From Acidobacteriota bacterium (GTDB lineage: Bacteria > Acidobacteriota > Terriglobia > Bryobacterales > Bryobacteraceae): a DNA stretch of 64,000 nucleotides. The stretch covers positions 1-64,000 of the forward strand of contig JACQZR010000302.1 of NCBI GenBank assembly GCA_016213775.1. The letters are read 5' to 3'. Made by a program: the position numbers and the translations under genes. How positions within the stretch are numbered: position 1 is the first letter of the stretch; the number at the start of each line of letters is the position of its first letter. Under the pieces are notes generated by a model. That model saw nothing but the letters and a program-made list of their open reading frames with translations. It had not been told where the DNA came from and ran no database searches. Positions 38,051 through 46,886 of the stretch are shown piece by piece.

Positions 38051-40158
38051 TCGCCGTCAGTCCCGCGCAGTGCCTCGCGTCCATTCGCAAACGTCATCTG
38101 GAGTTGATGTCCGCCCGTGATGGTTCCCCCCTGTCCGACTCCATCCGCGCTTCCATCCGCGATTTCCTCATGGAAGTGGTGGAGGCCGGCGCGCATATCG
38201 GCATCGCCGCCGATCGTGCCGATGCGCAAAGTGTCATTACCTATTGGACGAGCGTCCTGCAACAGGACGATCCGCGGCCCCTCTCTCTGGTGCTTGACGA
38301 GTTCGTTCCCAAGAGCACCGGGGAGCTCGCCGGACGCAACCCCTACCGCGGACTGCTGTCGTTCCGCGAAACAGATTCAGAACTCTTCTTCGGCCGGCGC
38401 GATCTTGTAGCGGTGCTGCTCGACCGGCTCCGCCAGTCCGGCTCCGTCGCTTTGCTCGGCGTCTCCGGCAGCGGCAAATCGTCGCTCGTGCGCGCCGGCC
38501 TCCTGCCCGCACTGCGCAGCGGCGCTCTTGTCGGTAGCGCGGACTGGCACTTCGCCGGCCCCATGGTCCCCGGTACTGAACCGCTGGCGGCGCTGCGGCG
38601 GATTCTCCCTGATGAAGACTTCGTGTCCACCCGCATCCTGCTCTTCATTGACCAGTTCGAGGAGGTCTTCACTCTCGCCGGCGACAAGGAGCGATCGGAG
38701 TTTTTCACGTTCCTCGCCGCGCTGCTGGAGAACAAAGACCGTTACCTCCTGGTGCTCACCATGCGCAGCGAATACGATACGCAGTTTGTGGAAACCAGGC
38801 TCGGCGACCTTGTTGCCGCCACACGCGTTCGCGTCCCCTCCATGTCCGCTGCCGAACTGACCGACGCCATCGAACGTCCCGCGGGAATGTTTGGTGTGGA
38901 AGTGGACCAGCGCATCACGCAGGATCTCGTCCGCAACATCCAGAACGAGCCCGCGGGACTGCCGCTATTGCAGTTCACCATGACCAGGCTGTGGGATGAG
39001 ATGATCGCGCGCACAGAGTCTCGCATTGAGTGGGAGGCCTATCGGCAGCTCGGCAGCAGCCCGCAACGCATCCTTGCCGAAGCCGCCGATCAGGCCTACA
39101 AATCGCTCATCCCCGATCATCAGACGCGTTGCAAGGCGCTCTGTCTGGAGCTGGTGGTGCCCGGCGCCACGCTCGAAGTCACCAGCCGCCGCCGGCTGCG
39201 TTCGGAGGTCGCCTTCATAGCTCCGCAAGGGGACATGGACAACCTCATCGCGAAACTTGTCGAGGCCGGCCTACTCAAGGAATCGAGCACCGAGGACCAG
39301 GATGGGCATAAGGACCGTGTCATCGAGTTCTCGCATGAATCGGTTACCCGCAACTGGCCCGAGCTGATCCGCTGGGTGCGCGAAGAACTGCCGCGCCTGC
39401 GCCGCCGTCAATTGCTGCGCGACACCGTTCAGCTCCTTCTGGAGAAGCGTCCGGTTGCTTTCTACTCGGGCGATCAACTCAAAGAGGCTCTCGATTTCCC
39501 GGGTCTCACCGCGGAAGAGAAGGTGTTTCTCCAGGCATGCGAGGCAAAGCAATTGCGGCAGCGCGGCTGGGATGCGTTCGCCTGGCTCCTGATCATCGCC
39601 GCGGTCGTTGTGGTGTACTTCTACCAGCAGAACAGGCGGCTGGTAGGGCAGTTGCGGGACGTCAACATAAAACTGGCGGGCGCTTTCAAGCTGGCCACCA
39701 CAACCGAGAACCAGGGTATTGTCGAACGTGTGGAGAAAACAGAGGTCCGGATTCCCACTGGCCCTGAGCCGGAGCCCAAGCCACGTATCCTCGTCTTCTA
39801 CCCTTGCGCTACAAAGGCCGATTGCTACGATACTCGTTTGATCGCCACACTGATGCTGGGCACTGTTCACAATGTCATGAAGGACGCGAATGCACCGAAG
39901 ATCTACGCCGCCGATCCCTCTAAATTCCCGTCATTTGACGATGTCTGCCAAGTCCGCTACTTCTTCGAGGATGACGCCAACGACGCCAGGCGTCTCGCTG
40001 CCGCGCTCAACAGCGTCTCCCGGACCGTCGTTGATAGCAGCAACATCGGTCTCATCAAATCCGGCAAAATGAAGGCGCCGCCTAAGAACCACTTCGAAGT
40101 GTGGGTGGGCAAGAAGGCAAAAGCCCCAGTCTCCGGAACGACGGGAGGCCCGTGGTAG
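38047..40158 (+). CDS. Membrane-anchored STAND NTPase (nSTAND1-like) with extracytoplasmic C-terminal domain
   Basis: The 703-residue product starts at ATG 38047 behind a strong GGAGGT. An N-terminal helical region (1-95), possibly a second effector-associated domain, precedes the nSTAND1-type NTPase: NPYRGLLSFRETDSELFFGR, Walker A GVSGSGKSS (Lys144), Walker B LLFIDQFEE (Asp202), TMRSEYD, then helical and winged-helix-like parts ending HESVTRNWPELIRWV. One membrane helix (about 508-530, WDAFAWLLIIAAVVVVYFY) is followed by about 170 residues outside the cytoplasm, with a proline-rich stalk and a compact domain (ILVFYPCATKADCYDTRLIA; VRYFFEDDANDARRLAAALN; NHFEVWVGK). STAND proteins oligomerise on ligand sensing. 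The outer domain could sense an envelope signal and trigger the two cytoplasmic proteases. Confidence 0.85.
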   Translation: MIAVSPAQCLASIRKRHLELMSARDGSPLSDSIRASIRDFLMEVVEAGAHIGIAADRADAQSVITYWTSVLQQDDPRPLSLVLDEFVPKSTGELAGRNPYRGLLSFRETDSELFFGRRDLVAVLLDRLRQSGSVALLGVSGSGKSSLVRAGLLPALRSGALVGSADWHFAGPMVPGTEPLAALRRILPDEDFVSTRILLFIDQFEEVFTLAGDKERSEFFTFLAALLENKDRYLLVLTMRSEYDTQFVETRLGDLVAATRVRVPSMSAAELTDAIERPAGMFGVEVDQRITQDLVRNIQNEPAGLPLLQFTMTRLWDEMIARTESRIEWEAYRQLGSSPQRILAEAADQAYKSLIPDHQTRCKALCLELVVPGATLEVTSRRRLRSEVAFIAPQGDMDNLIAKLVEAGLLKESSTEDQDGHKDRVIEFSHESVTRNWPELIRWVREELPRLRRRQLLRDTVQLLLEKRPVAFYSGDQLKEALDFPGLTAEEKVFLQACEAKQLRQRGWDAFAWLLIIAAVVVVYFYQQNRRLVGQLRDVNIKLAGAFKLATTTENQGIVERVEKTEVRIPTGPEPEPKPRILVFYPCATKADCYDTRLIATLMLGTVHNVMKDANAPKIYAADPSKFPSFDDVCQVRYFFEDDANDARRLAAALNSVSRTVVDSSNIGLIKSGKMKAPPKNHFEVWVGKKAKAPVSGTTGGPW

Positions 40159-40251
40159 ATGTAACGCCGCATTTTTCCATCTCACGCTCACCAGCGCATG
40201 GAAGGGCTTGTAGTGCTAGAAGACCACTTGCTTAACGGAGGCTGAGGTGAC

Positions 40252-41739
40252 TTACTGACGCCGGCCGCGGCCGCTCTTCAATTCCGCGGGGAACTCGGCC
40301 GCTTTCGATCTCTCCGGATTCCGTTGATTGTTTTGCCCGCCGCGATCACGCTGCAGCGGGATGTTCATGCCGCCGGTTTGTTCCAGGATATCGAAGAGGT
40401 GCTCGCGCAGCTTTTTGATGATGGCCGCGTGCTTTTCGCTGAAGATGAGATTGCGGCTCTCCAGGGGATCCTCTTCCAGGTCATAGAGTTCGTCCACGTC
40501 CCAGATGCCCTGGTAACGGATGAACTTGTACTTGTCGCCGCGGATGGCATGGATGGTGGGAGTATGCGGAAAGTTGCGCTCCCAATAATATTCGTAGAGC
40601 AGTTCCTTGCGCCAGCCTTCGGCGTTGCCCTTGGTGAGTGGGAGCCAGCTCCTGCCATCGAGCTCCGTGGGGCCCTTGACGCCGGCGGCATCCAACACGG
40701 TGGGCATGATGTCGAGTCCGGCAACCACCTGCTTCACTGTGATACCGCCCGGAAATAGATCGGGGCAGCGCGCCAGAAGCGGCACGCGCATTGACTCTTC
40801 ATAAGCCGTGCGCTTGTCGATCAGGCCGTGTTCGCCGAATGCGAATCCGTTGTCGCCCATGTAGATGACGAGCGTGGAATCGAGCTCGCCGCGCCGCTTT
40901 AGCGCATCCAGGACGCGGCCGATGCTTTCATCAACAGCCATCAGCGTCTCGGCGTAGCGCTTGTAGTATTGATCAATGTCGAGCGTGGAATGATACGGGT
41001 AATCGACGCCGTGCCAGGAACTGCGCTGGTTCTGGACCCACATGGGACGGTGTTGCGCCATCTCGCCGGTTGCAGCCATGGTCGCGGGGAAGGTGAATTT
41101 GGCGTCTTTGTACTTGCCCTTGTGGCGTTCGGCGGGTTCGAATTCCGCGTGCACGGCCTTGTGCGAAAGGTAGAGAAAGTACGGCTGCTCCTTGGGTAGC
41201 GACTGAATCCAGTCAAGCGCATAGTCAGTCAGTTCGTCGGTAATGTAGCCTTTCTGCGGAACCTTCTTGCCATTGACATTGAGCCCGTTGGCGCTGGGCA
41301 GGTAAGTTCCCTGCCCGCGGAAGCTGACCCACTGATCGAAACCGGGCTTGGGCGCGTCGGTCTCCGCACCCATGTGCCACTTGCCGAAAAAGCCGGTCTT
41401 GTAGCCGGCCTTCTGCAGGTATGACGGGATGAAAACGGTGCCCGTGGGGATTGGAGTGTTGTTATCGACGATACGGTGGCGATGCGCGTACACGCCGGTA
41501 AGGATGGACGCGCGGCTGGGGCTGCACAGCGCCGTCGTCACAAATGCGTTCTTAAAATGCGCGCCCTCGCGTGCCATGCGATCCATTTGCGGAGTCTCCA
41601 GCCAGGGCTGGGCTTTGAGGAAGCCCATGGCGTCGTAGCGATGGTCATCAGTGAGGATGAAAATCACATTGCGCTTGCGGCGTGCCTGCGCCATCAGGGG
41701 CGCGGCGGAAACGCCGGCCAGGAGTTGCCTGCGATTCAT
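40252..41739 (-). CDS. Secreted sulfatase (FGly-dependent)
   Basis: The 495-residue product begins MNRRQLLAGVSAAPLMAQA, a Tat-type signal, followed by VIFILTDDHRYDAMGFLKAQ (metal-binding Asp pair) and the sulfatase signature CSPSRASILTG, whose Cys is converted to formylglycine. GFFGKWHMGAETDAPKPGFD and IYMGDNGFAFGEHGLIDKRT carry further active-site residues. It should hydrolyse sulfate esters on polysaccharides or glycolipids. ATG 41739, with AAGG a few bases upstream, is preferred over 41769/41775. The C-terminal tail is basic and repetitive. It is divergent from the dihaem peroxidase. Confidence 0.88.
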   Translation of the reverse strand: MNRRQLLAGVSAAPLMAQARRKRNVIFILTDDHRYDAMGFLKAQPWLETPQMDRMAREGAHFKNAFVTTALCSPSRASILTGVYAHRHRIVDNNTPIPTGTVFIPSYLQKAGYKTGFFGKWHMGAETDAPKPGFDQWVSFRGQGTYLPSANGLNVNGKKVPQKGYITDELTDYALDWIQSLPKEQPYFLYLSHKAVHAEFEPAERHKGKYKDAKFTFPATMAATGEMAQHRPMWVQNQRSSWHGVDYPYHSTLDIDQYYKRYAETLMAVDESIGRVLDALKRRGELDSTLVIYMGDNGFAFGEHGLIDKRTAYEESMRVPLLARCPDLFPGGITVKQVVAGLDIMPTVLDAAGVKGPTELDGRSWLPLTKGNAEGWRKELLYEYYWERNFPHTPTIHAIRGDKYKFIRYQGIWDVDELYDLEEDPLESRNLIFSEKHAAIIKKLREHLFDILEQTGGMNIPLQRDRGGQNNQRNPERSKAAEFPAELKSGRGRRQ

Positions 41740-41830
41740 GCGAACCTTTTTTTCCGTGTCGGTGTTCATATGCAACGATCTCTACAACAGAGTACACTGG
41801 CCACATAGTCCGGGTCTGGGAGGAAACCAC

Positions 41831-43639
41831 ATGCGTTCACTCGTAGCGGCGATTGGTCTGCTTCTCGCTTGCTTCCCCTTGCTCGCGCAGCTTGGGGGTT
41901 TGCGTTCGTTGAGATCCGTGTCGCTGCCGCAGCCAACGGAATTGGACAAATATGTCCGGGACACGAAAACACTGGCGGTGCTCGGCAAGGCGCTGTTTTG
42001 GGACGTGCAGATTGGCAGCGACGGGTTGACTGCGTGCGCCACCTGTCACTTTCACGCGGGTGCGGATCACCGCTTGCAGAATCAGCTTTCGAGCCCGCAT
42101 GATTCGGTGCGGCAGGTGACAGTGAATCAGGTGCTGGAGGAGGGGGCGTTTCCGTTCCGCCTGCTTTCCAATCCGGCCGACAACAGGTCGGGATTCTTGC
42201 GCGACAACCGTCAGGTGGCGGGATCAGCGGGCATCATCTACCGGAAGTTTCAGGACGTGACCACGGGGACCGGCGCGGATCTTGGAGCGGAAGAAGCAGG
42301 CCCGGCGGCGTTCGTAATGGGCGGGTTAAAGGTACGGCAGGTGACCGCGCGCAACACCCCCACGGTGATCAACGCCTTGTTCAACGTGGTGAATTTCTGG
42401 GATGGGCGCGCGAGTAATGTCTTCACTGGGGCGACGCCGTTCGGCGATTCCGACACAACGTGGAAGGCGCTGGTAGTGCGGGACGGCGCGCTGGTGAGCG
42501 AGCCGGTGCGGATGGACAATGCGAGCCTCGCGTCACAGGCGGTGGGTCCGCCGCTGAACGAAGTGGAGATGTCGTATGAGGGGCGCACGTGGAACAAACT
42601 GGCGCGCAAGACGCTGAGCGTGGCTCCGCTGGCGCGGCAACGCGTGGCCGCCGATGACAGCCTGCTCGGTGCGTTCGCCAATCCCGATGGGCCGGGCCTG
42701 CTCGCGGACTCGTCGTACGCGTCGATGATTCGGGCGGCGTTCCGTCCGGAGTACTGGGAATCCGAGACGCTCGACGCCGATGGATACACGCAGATGGAAC
42801 AGAATTTCCCGCTGTTTTTCGGGCTCGCGATTCAGGCCTACGAAGCGCTGCTGGTGTCGGATGAATCGCGGTTCGACAAGTTCGCCGAAGGTGATTCGAC
42901 TGCGTTGACCGCGCAGGAGCGCACCGGGTTGCAGGTGTTCAATGGAGGCTCGGAGTGCCATGAGTGTCATCAGGGCGGCGAGTTCACGGCGGCGTCGTTC
43001 TCGAATGTGCGAAACCGTTCGCGCAGCACGACGCCTCCCGGTGGTTTCGGATTATTTCGCACAGGCGTGACTCCCGTGGCGGATGACCTCGGGGCGGCAG
43101 CGAAGGATTCGTTTGGACTGCCGCTGTTCCCGGCTGCGCGTGGCAACAACGCACAAGGCGTGTTCAAGTCGCCAACGCTGCGTAACGTCGAGCTGACGGG
43201 GCCGTTCTTCCACGACGGCAGCCAAGCGACCTTGGAACAGGTGGTGGACTTCTACGGCCGGCGCGGCGATTTTCCGGGGGATGGGAACCTCGGGCCCGGG
43301 ATGAACCGGATCAACATGAGTGCGGCCGATCGGGTGGCGCTGGTGGCGTTCCTAAAGGCGCTGACGGATGACCGGGTGCGATTTGAACGCGCGCCGTTCG
43401 ATCATCCGGAGTTGTGCGTTCCGGTGGGACACGCGGAGGCTGATGACGGCGGATTGCAGCCCGATGGAACGAGCGAGTCGACACGGTTGAGTGCGGCGGA
43501 TAAGTGGGCGCTCATTCCAGCGGTGGGGAGGAGCGGGAACAGCGCGCCGCTGCAGACGTTCGAGGAGTTGTTGAAGGGCGTGGGAGCGGACGGGTCGCGG
43601 GCGCACACCATGACAGAGGTGTGTTCGCCGGTGCGCTAG
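41831..43639 (+). CDS. Secreted dihaem cytochrome c peroxidase/MauG-like protein
   Basis: The 602-residue product has a signal peptide (MRSLVAAIGLLLACFPLLA) and two haem-c motifs: CATCH near residue 64 and CHECH in GGSECHECHQGGEFTA. Together with LGKALFWDVQIGSDG, ARNTPTVINALFNVVNFWDG and SPTLRNVELTGPFFHDGSQ this is the cytochrome c peroxidase/MauG family, which reduces peroxide or oxidises protein side chains in the periplasm. It is longer than typical CcpA (about 330) because of an inserted region and a C-terminal extension. ATG 41831 follows GGGAGG. It is convergent with 43647-44465. Confidence 0.88.
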   Translation: MRSLVAAIGLLLACFPLLAQLGGLRSLRSVSLPQPTELDKYVRDTKTLAVLGKALFWDVQIGSDGLTACATCHFHAGADHRLQNQLSSPHDSVRQVTVNQVLEEGAFPFRLLSNPADNRSGFLRDNRQVAGSAGIIYRKFQDVTTGTGADLGAEEAGPAAFVMGGLKVRQVTARNTPTVINALFNVVNFWDGRASNVFTGATPFGDSDTTWKALVVRDGALVSEPVRMDNASLASQAVGPPLNEVEMSYEGRTWNKLARKTLSVAPLARQRVAADDSLLGAFANPDGPGLLADSSYASMIRAAFRPEYWESETLDADGYTQMEQNFPLFFGLAIQAYEALLVSDESRFDKFAEGDSTALTAQERTGLQVFNGGSECHECHQGGEFTAASFSNVRNRSRSTTPPGGFGLFRTGVTPVADDLGAAAKDSFGLPLFPAARGNNAQGVFKSPTLRNVELTGPFFHDGSQATLEQVVDFYGRRGDFPGDGNLGPGMNRINMSAADRVALVAFLKALTDDRVRFERAPFDHPELCVPVGHAEADDGGLQPDGTSESTRLSAADKWALIPAVGRSGNSAPLQTFEELLKGVGADGSRAHTMTEVCSPVR

Positions 43640-43646
43640 GGCGCGT

Positions 43647-44465
43647 CTACGGAAGCGGCATTGCGAAGCCGGGGTAGAGGTCGATGCCACCCTTGTCAAA
43701 GAAGCGGATGCCGTTCACCGCCACACCACCGATTGAGTTCGACGGGATAGCAACCTCGATACTGCCACGGATGCCCTCCGCCTGGTCGGTGACGTCAATC
43801 GGGTAGAAGTCGCCCGCGCCGAGGTCTGGGACGCGGATGGTGCCAAGGTAGATCTGGTTGCCGTCGATGTCGCGCACGGTGACCGTGAGCACGGCTTCCA
43901 CGTCGTCGAGGTTGACGAAGTTGATGCCGGAATCAGAACCGGTAGTATTGTCGAAAGGCACGCGCACGACACGCTCGAGCACGTTCGACGCCGGGTAGCT
44001 GGATCCGTTAATGAAACCGCCGTCGTTCAGTTCCACGGAAACAGTGGTAGCTATCTTCGACTTGCCGGCATCAAAGAAAGCCCAGGAAACCTGATCGTCA
44101 CCGCGTCCGCTGGTCTCGATGGTAGTCGCGCCGTTTGCAGGGATAGTGGCTCTTATGCTCGATACCTTTGTGAGGTCTTTCAGCTCCACGGAGTTGGCAA
44201 AGCCATCGTCGCCAACAAAGAAGAAGTCGAACTCCACGGGTTCGTTCTCCATGTTGAGAAAGCGGATCTTGGTGACCGCGCCTTCACCGTTCAGGATGTA
44301 GGGCATGAATGCGTCGCCGACGCCGACATATATGTTGCGCTGACGGGTGTGCTTTGAGGCAGCGAAGTTCGCGCCGTCCTTCTGGGCCGGGCGTGAGTGT
44401 CTGCGCGCAGCCGAGGCAGGCAGAACAGCCATCGTGATAGCAAGCAGCAGGTGCACGGGTCTCAT
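43647..44465 (-). CDS. Secreted beta-rich protein of unknown function
   Basis: The 272-residue product has a signal peptide (MRPVHLLLAITMAVLPASA) and then a basic linker. The mature part is rich in beta strands and acidic residues (GVGDAFMPYILNGEGAVTKI, EFDFFFVGDDGFANSVELKD, SGINFVNLDDVEAVLTVTVR) without cysteines. Two similar stretches ending in DLTKV/PIDV suggest repeated sandwich domains. No family is recognised. A surface or matrix protein is the best guess. Confidence 0.6.
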   Translation of the reverse strand: MRPVHLLLAITMAVLPASAARRHSRPAQKDGANFAASKHTRQRNIYVGVGDAFMPYILNGEGAVTKIRFLNMENEPVEFDFFFVGDDGFANSVELKDLTKVSSIRATIPANGATTIETSGRGDDQVSWAFFDAGKSKIATTVSVELNDGGFINGSSYPASNVLERVVRVPFDNTTGSDSGINFVNLDDVEAVLTVTVRDIDGNQIYLGTIRVPDLGAGDFYPIDVTDQAEGIRGSIEVAIPSNSIGGVAVNGIRFFDKGGIDLYPGFAMPLP

Positions 44466-44589
44466 ATACCCATGTTGACGCACGCTATGCGCGTATGGTT
44501 ATTAAGCTTTACTCATAGTCTCCACTGTGGGTGTGGTATTCTTTCCCGCAGCGTAGCCGCAACGGGGAAAATCCACATTAGGGGCTGAC

Positions 44590-45483
44590 ATGGAGCGGAA
44601 AAAAGCATCCGATTATCCACAGGAACTATTGAACCTGTTTGACAAGTACGTGCACGGCGACATCGACCGCCGGGCATTTCTCGACGGCGCGCAGAGGTAT
44701 GCCGCCGGCGGCGTGACGGCCACGGCCATATGGGAGAGCCTGCGGCCGAATTTCGCCTGGGCGGACCAGGTGGCGAAGGACGATAGCCGCATCAGGACCG
44801 AGCGCGCCACCGTGCAGAGTCCGGCGGGCAACGGGTCGATCAAGGGCTATCTGGCGATGCCGGCCAAGGCAAGCGGCAAGCTGCCCGGCGTGCTGGTGGT
44901 GCATGAGAACCGCGGGCTGAATCCTTATATTGAAGATGTTGCGCGGCGGCTTGCCGTGGCCAACTTCATTGCATTTGCTCCAGACGGTTTGACGAGCGTC
45001 GGGGGGTATCCCGGCGATGAGGACAAGGGACGAGAGCTCTTCCCAAAGGTGGACCGGCAGAAGATGAGCGAGGATTTCGTCGCCTCGGCAAAGTGGCTGA
45101 AGGCGCACGCCGCATGCACGGGCAAAATCGGGACAGTAGGCTTCTGCTTCGGCGGCGGCGTTGTGAATATGCTCGCTGTGCGTCTGGGAGCTGATCTGGC
45201 CGCAGGCGTACCTTTCTACGGTGGACAGCCGCCGGCGGCCGATGTACCCAAGATCAAGGCTCCGCTGCTGATTCACTATGCCTCGTTGGATACACGCATC
45301 AACGGCGGATGGGCGGCTTTTGAGACAGCGTTGAAGGCTGCGAATGTCACCCACACAATGCACATGTATGAGGGGACCAATCACGGCTTCCACAACGACA
45401 CGACGCCGCGCTACGATGAAGCGGCAGCGAAGCTGGCCTGGCAGCGGACGCTGGATTTCTTCAATAAATATGTTCGGGCCTAG
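44590..45483 (+). CDS. Dienelactone hydrolase-family enzyme
   Basis: The 297-residue alpha/beta hydrolase shows the DLH catalytic set: nucleophile Cys in [12 protein letters not shown], Asp in [13 protein letters not shown], and His in [31 protein letters not shown] is the family N-terminal block. The N-terminal 50 residues contain [20 protein letters not shown], which resembles a Tat signal embedded after a cytoplasmic leader; export is uncertain. It follows the secreted beta-rich gene divergently and ends one base before the convergent DinB-like gene. Many DLH-family proteins act on small lactones or esters; the substrate is not known. Confidence 0.85.
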   Translation: MERKKASDYPQELLNLFDKYVHGDIDRRAFLDGAQRYAAGGVTATAIWESLRPNFAWADQVAKDDSRIRTERATVQSPAGNGSIKGYLAMPAKASGKLPGVLVVHENRGLNPYIEDVARRLAVANFIAFAPDGLTSVGGYPGDEDKGRELFPKVDRQKMSEDFVASAKWLKAHAACTGKIGTVGFCFGGGVVNMLAVRLGADLAAGVPFYGGQPPAADVPKIKAPLLIHYASLDTRINGGWAAFETALKAANVTHTMHMYEGTNHGFHNDTTPRYDEAAAKLAWQRTLDFFNKYVRA

Positions 45484-46086
45484 CTATTTCGGGTAGCCGG
45501 CGGTGGCTTTCACTTCGGCGATCTGTTTGTTGTGGCGCATCGTATGGAGCGGCGAGTAGATGAGCCACTGGTATCCGTTGAGAGTGTTGAAGAACTGGAA
45601 CGGATGCTCGACGGTATGTTGCTTGAGCGGCGCGCTGGTGGTCTTGACGAATTCCAGCATCCCGGCGCGCTGCTTTTCGAAAATGGCTTTTGCATCGGCG
45701 ATGGTCATGCCGCCGCCAGGGACGAGCGCCTCCGGGGCTTGCGCTTTGCCGAGGCGCGGCGCCATCACACGCTCGATGGTTTCCGTCTTGCCTTTGGTCT
45801 TCGCTTCCCAATTGGGATTGGCGGCCGAAGCGAGAGCCTTCGTGACGTTGCCAAACAGCGCCGCTTCGGCCTTGACAATATGTTCAGCGACTTCGCCCAC
45901 TGACCAGCGCTCCGGCGCGGGCTTCCATTTCCATTGTGCCTCAGTGAGCCCGTCAATCGCGGCAAGAAACTCGGTTCGCGATTCGTCCAGATATTGCAGA
46001 ACCTTAGCGCGTTCGGTGTCGCTCATTTGCGGATCGGCCGCGCACAAAGGCAGTACGGCGGCGAGGAAAAGAATAGCAGATTTCAT
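45484..46086 (-). CDS. Exported DinB-family protein
   Basis: The 200-residue product begins MKSAILFLAAVLPLCA (signal peptide). A four-helix DinB domain follows: YLDESRTEFLAAIDGLTEAQ, WSVGEVAEHIVKAEAALFG and LIYSPLHTMRHNKQIAEV. The three metal-binding His positions (AEHIV, HTMRH) are present. Most DinB/YfiT-like proteins are cytoplasmic and metal dependent, often thiol- or stress-related; here the protein is exported, so its cofactor and partner are unclear. ATG 46086 gives the signal; the longer frame to 46110 does not improve it. Confidence 0.78.
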   Translation of the reverse strand: MKSAILFLAAVLPLCAADPQMSDTERAKVLQYLDESRTEFLAAIDGLTEAQWKWKPAPERWSVGEVAEHIVKAEAALFGNVTKALASAANPNWEAKTKGKTETIERVMAPRLGKAQAPEALVPGGGMTIADAKAIFEKQRAGMLEFVKTTSAPLKQHTVEHPFQFFNTLNGYQWLIYSPLHTMRHNKQIAEVKATAGYPK

Positions 46087-46137
46087 CAGGATCAGCCCCC
46101 CAGTCCCCACTATGATAGCTTGACACTACAGAGTTGT

Positions 46138-46884
46138 ATGGGAATTACGATCAACTATAAAGGAGCGCTAGACGACCCGTCGCGGATCAACGAGGCGCTG
46201 AAAGAGATTCGCGCGTTCTGTAAACGCGTGGGCTGGAGCTACACCAATCACTCCGAACACATCAGCGGAGTGGAATTGCACACGCAGGAAGAGGCCGACG
46301 GCGTGGTGAAGATCAAACCGCGCAAAGACGATCCATGGCCAGAAGAGAAGGAAAAGAGTAAGTTCAGCCTGCGCGCGCGAGTCTCGCGCAAGTATCCTCC
46401 GCCGCTGGTGGAAGAAGTGGTCCGCGGAGTGTTGGTCCATGCTCCGGGCACAGAGACTCTGCGACTCGTCTTCAACAAGAAAGGGCGGTTGTGCCACCAC
46501 ATGGAGCTGCCGGTGGAGGTGATCATCGACGCGCTGCCCGACACCATCCACTACATGGCCATGCCAGGTTGGGTGAAGACTACCGGTGCGGTGGAATCGC
46601 ACCAGAAGATCTGCGAGCTGCTGCATATGCTGAAGGAGCAGTTCATGAGCAAGCTGCAGGTCAGCGATGGCACGGGTTATTTCAAGACCGGCAACCTGAA
46701 AAAGCTGCGCCAGGAACACGGGATGATGAGCGGGCTGATTGATTTCTTCAGTGACCCGAGGATGCTCAACCCGGTGCTGCGGATGGCCGGACTGCCGGAG
46801 GTGGCCAAGGATACGAAGGTGGCAACCAACGTCGACATCCCCGCACCGCCCATGACCAAGCCGCGCAAACGCAAGCCGTCCTGA
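46138..46884 (+). CDS. Uncharacterised 248-residue protein
   Basis: The ATG at 46138 gives a product beginning MGITINYKGALDDPSRINEA without a signal peptide, membrane helix or recognised domain. The first part looks alpha/beta (KEIRAFCKRVGWSYTNHSEH, RLVFNKKGRLCHHMEL) and the second helical (ICELLHMLKEQFMSKLQV), with a basic tail. His and Cys residues are present but form no classical zinc motif. It is divergent from the DinB-like gene with 51 bases between the starts. The frame continues upstream to 45934 only inside that gene. Confidence 0.65.
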   Translation: MGITINYKGALDDPSRINEALKEIRAFCKRVGWSYTNHSEHISGVELHTQEEADGVVKIKPRKDDPWPEEKEKSKFSLRARVSRKYPPPLVEEVVRGVLVHAPGTETLRLVFNKKGRLCHHMELPVEVIIDALPDTIHYMAMPGWVKTTGAVESHQKICELLHMLKEQFMSKLQVSDGTGYFKTGNLKKLRQEHGMMSGLIDFFSDPRMLNPVLRMAGLPEVAKDTKVATNVDIPAPPMTKPRKRKPS

Positions 46885-46886
46885 GG

